From the NCBI RefSeq assembly GCF_001905795.1, contig NZ_LIXJ01000006.1, positions 186,001-250,000 of the forward strand: DNA of 64,000 bases. The letters run 5' to 3'. This document shows positions 18,918-26,202 of the stretch, piece by piece (positions within the stretch are counted from its first letter, which is position 1; every line of letters starts with the position of its first letter). A program made the translations under genes and the position numbers. The notes below the pieces were generated by a model. The model was not told where the DNA came from. It ran no database searches and was given only the letters and a program-made list of their open reading frames with translations. The DNA is from Streptomyces sp. CB01580 (GTDB lineage: Bacteria; Actinomycetota; Actinomycetes; Streptomycetales; Streptomycetaceae).

Positions 18918-19508
18918 ATGCGCAGAAGGATCACCTCGTTACTGCTCGGGCTCGGTGTCGCCGGAGCCTCTCTCGTCGCCACCACCGGCACCGCCCAGGG
19001 CCACGGATACACCGACGCCCCCATCAGCCGTCAGCAGCTCTGCGGCAACGGCACCGTGCGCAACTGCGGCCAGATCCAGTGGGAGCCGCCGAGCGTCGAG
19101 GGACCGAAGGGCTTTCCCGCCCGGGGTCCGGTCGACGGCACGATCTGCGCCGGCGGCATCGGCCGCTTCTCCGAACTCGACGACCCTCGCGGCGGCAACT
19201 GGCCGGCGACCGAGGTCACCGGCGGGCAGGAGTACACCTTCCGCTGGCGGATCACGGCCCGACACGCCACGACCGACTTCCGTTACTACATCACCAAGGA
19301 CGGCTACGACCCCACCAAGCCCCTCACCCGGGCCGACCTGGACCCACAGCCCTTCCTGACCGTGCCCTTCGGCGGCCGTCTGCCGGGCTCCACGGTGAGC
19401 CACTCCGGAGTTCTGCCGCAGAAGTCGGGCAAGCACCTCATCCTCGGTGTCTGGACGATCGCCGACACCGGCAACGCCTTCTACGCCTGCTCGGACGTGA
19501 ACTTCTGA
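18918..19508 (+). CDS. Secreted AA10 lytic polysaccharide monooxygenase (chitin/cellulose-binding)
   Basis: A 196-residue single-domain LPMO. A signal peptide (RRR plus hydrophobic core, residues 1-28) ends at AQG, so cleavage would expose His29 (HGYTDAP), the N-terminal histidine of the copper-binding brace. The second brace histidine lies in TARHATTDFRYYITK, followed by the family block TRADLDPQPFL and the C-terminal DTGNAFYACSDV. Length is typical of AA10 enzymes without a carbohydrate-binding module. It oxidatively cleaves crystalline chitin or cellulose outside the cell. The DasR-like site upstream argues for chitin induction. ATG follows a purine-rich GGAGCG ribosome-binding site. Confidence 0.93.
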   Translation: MRRRITSLLLGLGVAGASLVATTGTAQGHGYTDAPISRQQLCGNGTVRNCGQIQWEPPSVEGPKGFPARGPVDGTICAGGIGRFSELDDPRGGNWPATEVTGGQEYTFRWRITARHATTDFRYYITKDGYDPTKPLTRADLDPQPFLTVPFGGRLPGSTVSHSGVLPQKSGKHLILGVWTIADTGNAFYACSDVNF

Positions 19509-19530
19509 GCCCGGCCGTGGCCGCACGCAC

Positions 19531-19566
19531 GCACCGGCCCGCAGCTCGTCACGCGCGGGCCGGTGC
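19531..19566 (+). terminator. Hairpin terminator after the LPMO gene
   Basis: A perfect 12-base-pair stem (GCACCGGCCCGC / GCGGGCCGGTGC) with a 12-base loop begins 22 bases after the LPMO stop, between two convergent genes. There is no clear U-tract, as is common in Streptomyces. Confidence 0.75.
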
Positions 19567-19631
19567 GCCGGGCGCCGCTGCGGCCCCGGAGCGGTGTACG
19601 CGCCCGGCGGAGGCGGAGGCGGACCCGTACG

Positions 19632-20531
19632 TCAGGTGCCGGAAAGGCGGCCGGGCGGTCGTTCGGCCGCTGCCGGTCGTCCGGCCGGCCGGACGGTGAC
19701 GAGGGCGATGCCCGCGCAGCACGCGGCGAGGAGCAGCAGTTCGGTGGCCGACGGCGCGGGCGCGGTGCGCAGCGCCCAGTCGCCGAGGCGCACCGTGAAC
19801 GGCACGGCCAGCTGGATCGCGGCCGTGAGGACGGGCCCGCGCTGCAGGATGAGCCGGTGCTGCACGACGTAGGCGGGGGCGTAGACGGCCGCGCCCAGCA
19901 GCACGATGCCGACGGTCGCCGTGATCGTCGGCGGGCGACCGATCAGTGCGGGCAGGGACATCGGCAGCAGCAGACACGTGGCGGCGGCGAGCAGTACCGG
20001 AAGCACGGCGAGCGGCGGCAGTCCCGGCAGCCGTCGCCGGTACAGGAAGCCGTAGACCGCGAAGGCCGTGGTCGCGGCGCCCACCAGCAGCAGGCCCGGG
20101 CCGTCCAGGTCCCCCGCGTCCGCGCCGAGCGCCGCGTACCCGGCCGCCGCCGCGCACGCCAGGACCGCCCCGGCCGCACCGCGCGCCCCGGGCCGTTCGC
20201 CGAAGAACACCGCACCCACCGCCACCGAGGCGCAGGGCATCAACGCGACGACGAGGTTGGTGAGCGAGGTGCCGATGCGCGGGATGGCGAGCAGGGTGCC
20301 GGCCGCGTATCCGGCGAATCCGAGCAGGCCCAGCAGCCATACGATGCCCGGAGCCGCCGCGGCCCGGCGCAGGGCGTCCCTGCCTGCCGGACGGGACGCG
20401 GCGACGGCGGCGAGCGCCGCGCAGCACACCGCGGTGCGTCCCACGGCGACGATCAGCGGGTCGGTCCCGGCGACCAGGGCGCCGGAGAGCAGCCAGGTGC
20501 CGGCGAGCAGCAGCACGAGGACGACCGGCAC
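19632..20531 (-). CDS. EamA/DMT-family transporter
   Basis: A 299-residue integral membrane protein with about ten hydrophobic helices in two homologous halves, as in drug/metabolite transporters. The conserved block LGEWAL.R-like in the second half reads VRLGDWALR. Start taken as GTG 20529-20531, preceded by GAAAGG at good spacing; the longer upstream frame is Arg/Pro-rich and overlaps another gene out of register. Such proteins export amino acids, nucleosides or small metabolites across the cytoplasmic membrane; substrate cannot be told. It is convergent with the LPMO gene and lies downstream of the APC permease in the same direction. Confidence 0.85.
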   Translation of the reverse strand: MPVVLVLLLAGTWLLSGALVAGTDPLIVAVGRTAVCCAALAAVAASRPAGRDALRRAAAAPGIVWLLGLLGFAGYAAGTLLAIPRIGTSLTNLVVALMPCASVAVGAVFFGERPGARGAAGAVLACAAAAGYAALGADAGDLDGPGLLLVGAATTAFAVYGFLYRRRLPGLPPLAVLPVLLAAATCLLLPMSLPALIGRPPTITATVGIVLLGAAVYAPAYVVQHRLILQRGPVLTAAIQLAVPFTVRLGDWALRTAPAPSATELLLLAACCAGIALVTVRPAGRPAAAERPPGRLSGT

Positions 20532-20664
20532 TGCGCGACCTTTCGTGGACGGCTCATGGGCGGCGTGTTCAGGGACGGGCCGGGTACCGGGAGGCGCGGC
20601 CCGTGTCCGGCCGCCCATCATGGTGCGCGGCACCCGGGAACGTCCACCGCTTCCGGACACGAAG

Positions 20665-20701
20665 CGGCCGCCTCCGGGACATCCGTCCGGGGCGGCGGCC
20701 G
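20665..20701 (-). terminator. Probable hairpin terminator after the APC permease
   Basis: Arms CGGCCGCCTCCGGGAC and GTCCGGGGCGGCGGCCG form a strong, slightly imperfect GC stem about 85 bases beyond the permease stop and upstream of the EamA gene. No U-tract is present. Confidence 0.45.
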
Positions 20702-20785
20702 ATTCTCGTCGCGCGGAGGTGCGGGCCGTCCGCGCCCTAACGGCCCGGCCGCTCGGGGCGGTCCGGCCGTCAGGCGGTGGGCCGG

Positions 20786-22183
20786 TCAGACGTGGGTGTC
20801 CTCCGGGATGCTGACCAGCCAGCGGGTCTGCGCGCGGGGCCGCAGGTACAAGGCCCAGTAGAGGGTGGCGACCGCGGTGATCCCGCCGGTCCACAGCAGG
20901 TACTCGGTCTCCTGCTGGGTCAGGATGTACGCGAGCACGACGATGAGCAGCATCGGGATCGCCGGCCACAGCGGCATGCGCCAGGCCTGGACGTCGCGGT
21001 GCGCGCCACGGCGGCAGAGCAGGGCGGCCACGGCGACCAGCAGGTACATGCCCGTGACGGAGACGCCGGTGACGCCGTACAGCGTGTCCAGGTTGACGAA
21101 GCAGAGTGCCGCGCCGGGGACGCCGACGAGCAGGGTCGCCACCCACGGGGAACCGAACCGGCCGAGCCGGGACAGTGCGTTGTTGACTGGCTGGGGCCAT
21201 GCCTTGTCCCGGGCGGAGGCGAACAGGACCCGTGAGTTCTGGATGACCATCACGATGCCCGCGTTGACGATGGCGAGGGCCACGCAGAGGCTGACGAACG
21301 TGCCGACGGCCGAGTTGGACCAGGCGGCGACCATCGTGTTGAGGTCGCCCGAGGTGAGCGCCGCGAGGTCCGGGGCGCCGAGCGTGATGGCGATGACGGG
21401 GACGAGGATGACCGCCGAGGAGATGGCGAGGGTGGCGAGCACGGTGCGGGCCACGTTGCGGCGGGGGTTCTCCAGTTCCTCGGAGAGGTAGACGGCGGTG
21501 GAGAAGCCCTGCGTGATGAAGAGTGCGATCGCGAGCCCCGAGACCACCATCATCGCGGTGACCGTGGAGGTCGTGCCGTCCGACGAAGCGACCTGACCGT
21601 GCACGAGGGCGGACGCCCCACGCTCGGAGTGCGCGAATCCGAGTACGGCGACGACGGCCGCGGCGATCACCTCGAGGACGAGGAAGATGCCGGTGATCCA
21701 GGCGTTGGCCCGCAGGTCCAGCAGACCGGCGAGGGTGGCGAGCAACATGACACCGGCGCCCGCGACGGGGGCCGGGATGTGCACGACGGGGGCGAGGTAG
21801 TCGGCCGTGCCCATGGCGATGACGGGAGGCACGATCATCACGACCAGCAGGGACAGCACGAAGACGAGCCAGCCGGCCAGCCGCCCCGCCATGGTCGATA
21901 CCATCGCGTACTCGCCTCCCGCGCTCGGGATCAGGGTGCCCAGCTCCGAGTAGCAGAAGGCGACCGCGATGCAGAGCAGCGAGCCGATGGCGATGGTGAG
22001 GGCGGTGTACGTGCCGAGGCTGGAGAACAGGTCCGGTACGACCACGAAGAGGGTCGAGGCGGGCGTCACGCAGGACAGCGTCAGCAGTGTCCCGCCGACG
22101 ACGCCGATGGAGCGCTTGAGCTTCTGCGGGGTGGGGCCGGTAGCCGGCGCGAGCGCCTGGGGAGCGCTGAGCGTTTCGGTCAT
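20786..22183 (-). CDS. APC-superfamily amino-acid permease
   Basis: A 465-residue permease with about 12 membrane helices. Typical APC segments are seen: KRSIGVVGGTLLTLSCVTPAS in helix 1, YSELGTLIPSAGGEYAMVS in helix 3 and LSEELENPRRN in the loop after helix 6. Start chosen at ATG 22181-22183, with GGAAA upstream; the frame extends to 22309 but that stretch is not protein-like. It is expected to import an amino acid or amine by proton symport in the cytoplasmic membrane. Monocistronic by layout, with about 530 bases of upstream non-coding DNA. Confidence 0.9.
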   Translation of the reverse strand: MTETLSAPQALAPATGPTPQKLKRSIGVVGGTLLTLSCVTPASTLFVVVPDLFSSLGTYTALTIAIGSLLCIAVAFCYSELGTLIPSAGGEYAMVSTMAGRLAGWLVFVLSLLVVMIVPPVIAMGTADYLAPVVHIPAPVAGAGVMLLATLAGLLDLRANAWITGIFLVLEVIAAAVVAVLGFAHSERGASALVHGQVASSDGTTSTVTAMMVVSGLAIALFITQGFSTAVYLSEELENPRRNVARTVLATLAISSAVILVPVIAITLGAPDLAALTSGDLNTMVAAWSNSAVGTFVSLCVALAIVNAGIVMVIQNSRVLFASARDKAWPQPVNNALSRLGRFGSPWVATLLVGVPGAALCFVNLDTLYGVTGVSVTGMYLLVAVAALLCRRGAHRDVQAWRMPLWPAIPMLLIVVLAYILTQQETEYLLWTGGITAVATLYWALYLRPRAQTRWLVSIPEDTHV

Positions 22184-22717
22184 CGTGCGTTTCCGATCAA
22201 CAGGTGCGGTGTTTGAGCACGGGAGCGGTATCGCCTCCAGACGAGGACGTGATGAGTGGTTTCGTCGCTCCCAGCGCGACATGCAATCCCGACGAGTTCC
22301 GTAGGTCAAGAGCTGTTTCGCTACGGAATCCGTTGTTTCAGAGCGAGGATCCGACGGTTTGGCGTTAGAAGTGCGTCAATTCGCGGGCGATTGACGGGTG
22401 CGGGAACCGCAGTCGGCCCGGAGGGAAAGTTTCGCCCGTTCCGCATTCCGGAACGGACTCCGGGGCACCTGAGGGCCGTCCCGTAATCCCTGGCGGATCG
22501 GCGCGCGGCGTCGGATGCGGGGCATCGCAAGGCGGAGGGACGTTCGCATACTGGACGTGTTCGGGTGTTTCGACAACGCGGCGAGGTGCCGTAGCTGTCG
22601 TCGCGCGCCCGCCGGGGATTACGGGACAGCCTTTACGACCTCACGACCTCGCCCACGATTGTCAGCGGCGCGCTCCGGCGGGTCGCGGATCCGCGGACCT
22701 GGTGTCAGCCTGGGTAC
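22184..22717. other. Divergent intergenic region upstream of the permease
   Basis: About 530 bases without a convincing gene. An inverted repeat TTCCGTAG (22297-22304) / CTACGGAA (22321-22328) with a 16-base spacer lies about 115 bases upstream of the permease start. It could be an operator or a hairpin in the leader. Nothing else recognisable. Confidence 0.45.
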
Positions 22718-23035
22718 ATGGCTTGGGCGTCATGGACCACTCGTGGTGTGTTCTCGGGGCGTGGAGGCGTGCTCACGGACGAGGTCGGTGTCCTGACAGG
22801 GGACCTGACCGTTCACACGACCTGGGCGGACGACACGGCTCAGGTGACCGTGCAGTACACGGGTGCGATCGACTGGTTCACCATGTCGGGCAGCCCCGTA
22901 CCCTGCTGCTCCGAGGAGGACAGCAGGCGTCTTCACGACGCGGCGGTGCACTCCGTCCGGGAGGGCGCGGCGGCGACGGTCCCCAGACCGCCGCTGCAGC
23001 GACCGCAACGGCCGACGGGCACCGCCCTGGAGTGA
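22718..23035 (+). CDS. Small protein of unknown function
   Basis: Up to 105 residues. I do not recognise a named family. The central part (GDLTVHTTWADDTAQVTVQY, then GSPVPCCSEEDSRRLHDAAV) has balanced composition with predicted beta strands then a helix, unlike the surrounding low-complexity frames, and codon use favours G/C at third positions. Start is uncertain: ATG 22718 has a poor ribosome-binding site, and in-frame GTG codons at about 22748 and 22769 are alternatives. A strong hairpin terminator follows 64 bases after the stop, supporting a real transcript. Confidence 0.55.
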   Translation: MAWASWTTRGVFSGRGGVLTDEVGVLTGDLTVHTTWADDTAQVTVQYTGAIDWFTMSGSPVPCCSEEDSRRLHDAAVHSVREGAAATVPRPPLQRPQRPTGTALE

Positions 23036-23098
23036 CCACGGGCGAGGTGCGCCCCGCCGGCGGGCGGGGCGGGGAAGCGACGGGGCCCCGGTACGACG

Positions 23099-23152
23099 CG
23101 ACGGGATGCGCCCCCGGGGAGCCGTGCGGCTTCCCGGGGGCGCATCCCGTCG
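23099..23152. terminator. Very strong bidirectional hairpin terminator
   Basis: Two 25-base arms (23099-23123 and 23128-23152) are complementary except for one G-U position and enclose a GTGC loop. The element lies between the convergent small gene (stop 23035) and the transglycosylase gene (stop 23187), and probably ends transcription in both directions. Confidence 0.85.
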
Positions 23153-23186
23153 CTTCCGAACCGGCACGGAGCCGGGCCGGTGTGGG

Positions 23187-23936
23187 TCAGTAGGCGCCGA
23201 AGACGTTGTCGATGGAGCCGTACTTGTCGGCGGCGTAGTTGCACGCTGCCGTGATGTTGGCGACCGGGTCGTAGCTGTCGAACAGCGTGCCGGGCACGTG
23301 GTAGGCGCGGAACGTCGGGTCGATGACCTGGAGCAGACCCTTGGACGGCGTTCCGGCGACGGCGTTCGAGTCCCAGTTGTTGATGGCCCGGGGGTTGCCG
23401 GAGGACTCACGCATGACGTTGCGGTGGATGCCGTCGTAGCTGCCGGGGATGCCGTGCCGGGCCATGATGGCCAGCGATTCCCTGATCCAGCCGTCCAGGT
23501 TGTCCGTGTAGGAGACCGGGGCGGCGGTGACGGTCGCGGACGAGGCGCCGGAGGCACCGGTGGCGGCCTCGGCACCGACGGCCAGCTTCATTCCCGGGCG
23601 GATGAGGGAGGGATTGCTCCCGATGATCTCCCGGTTGCTCTCGTACAGCTTCTGCCAGCCGCCCTCGACGGAATAGCTCTGCGCGATCTTGGAAAGGGTG
23701 TCCCCGGAGATCACGGAATGCGTGAAGGTCGCGGCCTTCTGCGGAGAAACGCTTCCGGTGGTGACGGCGGCCGACACCGCGGCCTTTTCGGTGGTGGCGG
23801 CCTGGGCCGGGGCGGCCGAGGCGAAACCCGCTCCGATCAGCGGAAGCACCAGGGCGACTCCGCCCGTGGCCGCGGCGATGAGGCCACGGGTCCGGGAAGT
23901 GGACGAGCGGCGACGGTACGTACCCGTTGCGGTCAT
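23187..23936 (-). CDS. Secreted LysM-domain lytic transglycosylase-like cell-wall hydrolase
   Basis: A 249-residue exported protein. Signal region at residues 1-47 (RRRSSTSRTRG then a hydrophobic core ending in ASAAPAQA); LysM domain at about residues 75-125 (THSVISGDTLSKIAQSY ... NPSLIRPGMKL); C-terminal lysozyme-like SLT domain at about 150-249 with catalytic-type Glu in VMRESSGNP and the block SKGLLQVIDPTF. It should cut peptidoglycan glycan strands during growth or germination. ATG 23934-23936 has a good GGAGAGGAA ribosome-binding site. The leader carries a c-di-AMP riboswitch (separate entry), the usual control of Streptomyces Rpf/Swl/Sle-type hydrolases. Confidence 0.93.
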   Translation of the reverse strand: MTATGTYRRRSSTSRTRGLIAAATGGVALVLPLIGAGFASAAPAQAATTEKAAVSAAVTTGSVSPQKAATFTHSVISGDTLSKIAQSYSVEGGWQKLYESNREIIGSNPSLIRPGMKLAVGAEAATGASGASSATVTAAPVSYTDNLDGWIRESLAIMARHGIPGSYDGIHRNVMRESSGNPRAINNWDSNAVAGTPSKGLLQVIDPTFRAYHVPGTLFDSYDPVANITAACNYAADKYGSIDNVFGAY

Positions 23937-23944
23937 GGTGAATT

Positions 23945-24115
23945 CCTCTCCGTCGCCTGCGAGGTGAGCTGTCGGGTTCAGACTGGAGATGTCTGGCCGC
24001 ACGGAATGCGACTTCACCCCGAGCCGTTCCGGATACCGGACCGGCGGCTTACCTGGTTCCCCCGCTCCTGCCATGGACAAGTGGGTCGGTTTCTCGGACG
24101 GCGGCAGGATTCGGC
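23945..24115 (-). ncRNA. ydaO/yuaA-type c-di-AMP riboswitch
   Basis: In the leader of the LysM-transglycosylase gene the minus strand carries, in order, AATCCTGCCG, GGCAGGAGCGGGGGAACCA, CGGGGTGAA, CCGACAGCTCACCTCGCAGGCG and GGAGAGGAA. These are the conserved pieces of the actinobacterial ydaO riboswitch that normally precedes cell-wall hydrolase genes. Known mechanism: c-di-AMP binding lowers expression. Boundaries are approximate, read by eye rather than by covariance model. Confidence 0.88.
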
Positions 24116-25014
24116 GTTCCGTCCGGATTGACGGTGACCGTAGGCGAGAAAAGCGGAGCGGAACAAGCCCGAATTTTTTGATCACAATTGATTCGCATGA
24201 TCAATTCATGGAATTCGCAGTAATCCACCTCACAGATCGAACTCGACTCTCCTTGCGCTGCAAGGGGAGCAGAATCGCGGACCGACCCTCCGGCGGGTCT
24301 TTACGTGACTCACACCACGAAGCGACAAAAGGGGCGTTCCACCCGCTCCTCAAACAGTGCGAAAATTACCGAAAGCGGCCTTACCGGCCAAATTTGCAAT
24401 TCACTTTAAATAGAGGCAAATGGGACATTTCGTTCGTCCTGTCGCATGCTCAACGGAACCGGTCGCACGGGTCCTCGGCGCGGCGCACCTGAACACCCCC
24501 GTAAGCCGGGCGGGCGTCGTCGCGGGTGACCAGCACGGCGGTGCGGCCGTCCTCCTCCCGCCGACGACGGGTCCGGCCGCTGCCCGGCCGGTGTGCCCGT
24601 CGATCAGCCGGCACCTGCCCGATCGCCGCCGCCCCGAGAGCGACGACCACCGTCAAGAGGTCCACGCACGGCGTCCGGCCCCCAGGGCCCTTCAGCCCTT
24701 CCCGCCCGGGCTCCCGGCCGCCCGCGGCGTACGTCGGCGCGTGGAGCGGACCCCGCGCCCAGGCCTGGGCGCCGAGCAGGTGCGGGGGCCGCGGACGTGG
24801 CGACCACCGTGCAGGCCCTCGCCACCGTGGAACACCCGCGTCCCGGGCTGCGCGCCACCCCGGCACCGGGAGCCGTCCGGACCGGCGGGGGCGGGCCGAG
24901 GACCGCCCTCACACCACCGCCGCAGCACCGCGTGCGGAAGCGGACCCGCGCACCTACGCTCAGATCTGGATCAATGCCGCCAACGGCCGTGACCCGACAG
25001 GAGGCGAGATCCCC
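24116..25014. other. Long non-coding stretch between transglycosylase and glycerol facilitator
   Basis: About 900 bases with no gene I can support. The part nearest the riboswitch (24170-24440) is relatively AT-rich and must contain the promoter of the transglycosylase. It includes the inverted repeat AATTGAT (24186-24192) / ATCAATT (24200-24206). The remaining part (24450-25000) is GC-rich with Arg/Pro-rich frames in several phases and no motifs. No GylR-type regulator gene, which precedes the glycerol operon in other streptomycetes, is seen. Confidence 0.5.
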
Positions 25015-25860
25015 ATGGAACGGCGCGGGTTGTCGGGACTCGGCGGGGAACTCGCGGCGGAATTCGCCGGAACGCTGATTCTCATTCTCTTCGGCTGCGG
25101 GGTGGTGGCCCAGGTCGCGGCCGGCGGCGCGCTCACCGACCCACCGGGCGGACTCGGGAACCACGACAGCATCGCCTGGGCCTGGGGGCTCGGAGTCACC
25201 CTGGGCATCTATGTGGCGGGCCGACTGAGCGGTGCTCACCTCAATCCGGCCGTGACACTCTCGCTCGCGGCGTTCAAGGATTTCCCCTGGAGGAAGGTCG
25301 CACCCTATTCCCTCGCACAACTGGCGGGCGCCTTCGTCGCCGCACTGGTGGTGCGCTGGAATTACACCGAGGCACTGGCGAAAGCGGATCCCGGACACAC
25401 CATCAAAACGCAAGGGGTCTTCTCGACCCTGCCCGCCAACGGCAATACCGCACTCCCCGTCACCGAATGGGGAGCACTGCGGGACCAGATCATCGGAACC
25501 GCCATTCTTGTCCTGCTGATCTTCGCGGTCACGGATCTGCTCAATACACCACCGGGCGCCAACCTGAGTCCGTTCATCGTGGGGCTCGTCGTGGTGGCCA
25601 TCGGCATGGCATTCGGCACCAATGCCGGATACGCGATCAATCCCGCCCGTGACCTCGGGCCCAGACTGGCGAGCTTTCTGACGGGTTATGGGGAGGCGTG
25701 GCGGGACCAGTACGGGAACCTCTACTTCTGGGTGCCGATCGTGGGCCCGCTCGTGGGCGGCCCGGTCGGCGCCTTTCTCTACACATACCTCGTCGGCCGG
25801 TTCATCCCCGCCGCGGAACCGGAGCCGGAGGGCAGCATCCCGACGCCGCCGGAGAGATGA
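25015..25860 (+). CDS. glpF: Aquaglyceroporin (glycerol uptake facilitator, MIP family)
   Basis: A 281-residue channel protein with six membrane helices and both half-helix signatures, HLNPAVT (about residue 78) and AINPARD (about residue 210). The aspartate after the second NPAR is typical of the glycerol-conducting branch. Start ATG 25015 with an upstream GGAGG. In other streptomycetes glpF is followed by glpK in the gyl operon; here only a broken glpK remnant follows 21 bases downstream, and no gylR precedes it. It may therefore work as a stand-alone facilitator, or be a relic second copy that is still intact. Confidence 0.93.
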   Translation: MERRGLSGLGGELAAEFAGTLILILFGCGVVAQVAAGGALTDPPGGLGNHDSIAWAWGLGVTLGIYVAGRLSGAHLNPAVTLSLAAFKDFPWRKVAPYSLAQLAGAFVAALVVRWNYTEALAKADPGHTIKTQGVFSTLPANGNTALPVTEWGALRDQIIGTAILVLLIFAVTDLLNTPPGANLSPFIVGLVVVAIGMAFGTNAGYAINPARDLGPRLASFLTGYGEAWRDQYGNLYFWVPIVGPLVGGPVGAFLYTYLVGRFIPAAEPEPEGSIPTPPER

Positions 25861-25881
25861 CGGCGGATCCGGCACCGGTCG

Positions 25882-26118
25882 GCGTTCTCGGGCCTCTTCG
25901 CCCCGTACTGGCGCTCTGACGCGCGGGGCGCGGTCGTCGGGCTCGCCCGCTACCACACAAGGCCCACCGGTTTCTGGCAGGACGAGGGCGAGTTGCGGGA
26001 GCACTGGCAGGAGTCGAGGCGCTGGGAACCGCAGTGGGACGACGAACGGCGCTCCGAGCGGTACGAGGACTGGAAACGGGCGGTCGAACGCTCCCTCGAC
26101 TGGGTCCGGGTGCCCTGA
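25882..26118 (+). pseudogene. glpK: Glycerol kinase (glpK) remnant
   Basis: An open reading frame without a start reads [20 protein letters not shown], then [17 protein letters not shown], then [19 protein letters not shown] and RSLDWVRVP. These are recognisable pieces of glycerol kinase: the conserved [13 protein letters not shown] block from the middle of the C-terminal half joined directly to the last some 55 residues. About 150 residues between them and the whole N-terminal 300 or so are missing. The fusion point is near 25960. Its place just after glpF matches the normal glpF-glpK order, so this is a deletion-decayed operon end. Confidence 0.85.
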
Positions 26119-26202
26119 CCCGGCCCTCCCGTCGGACAGCCGGTGCGGAGTACCGGACGTACGGACGTGGCCGGGGACACGCCCGTACCATGCGCTCGGG
26201 CG

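Noticed and set aside
24450..25000. Open frames upstream of glpF, including an extension of glpF to 24526
   Set aside because: Composition is Pro/Arg-rich and the aquaporin fold begins at 25015, which has its own GGAGG site.
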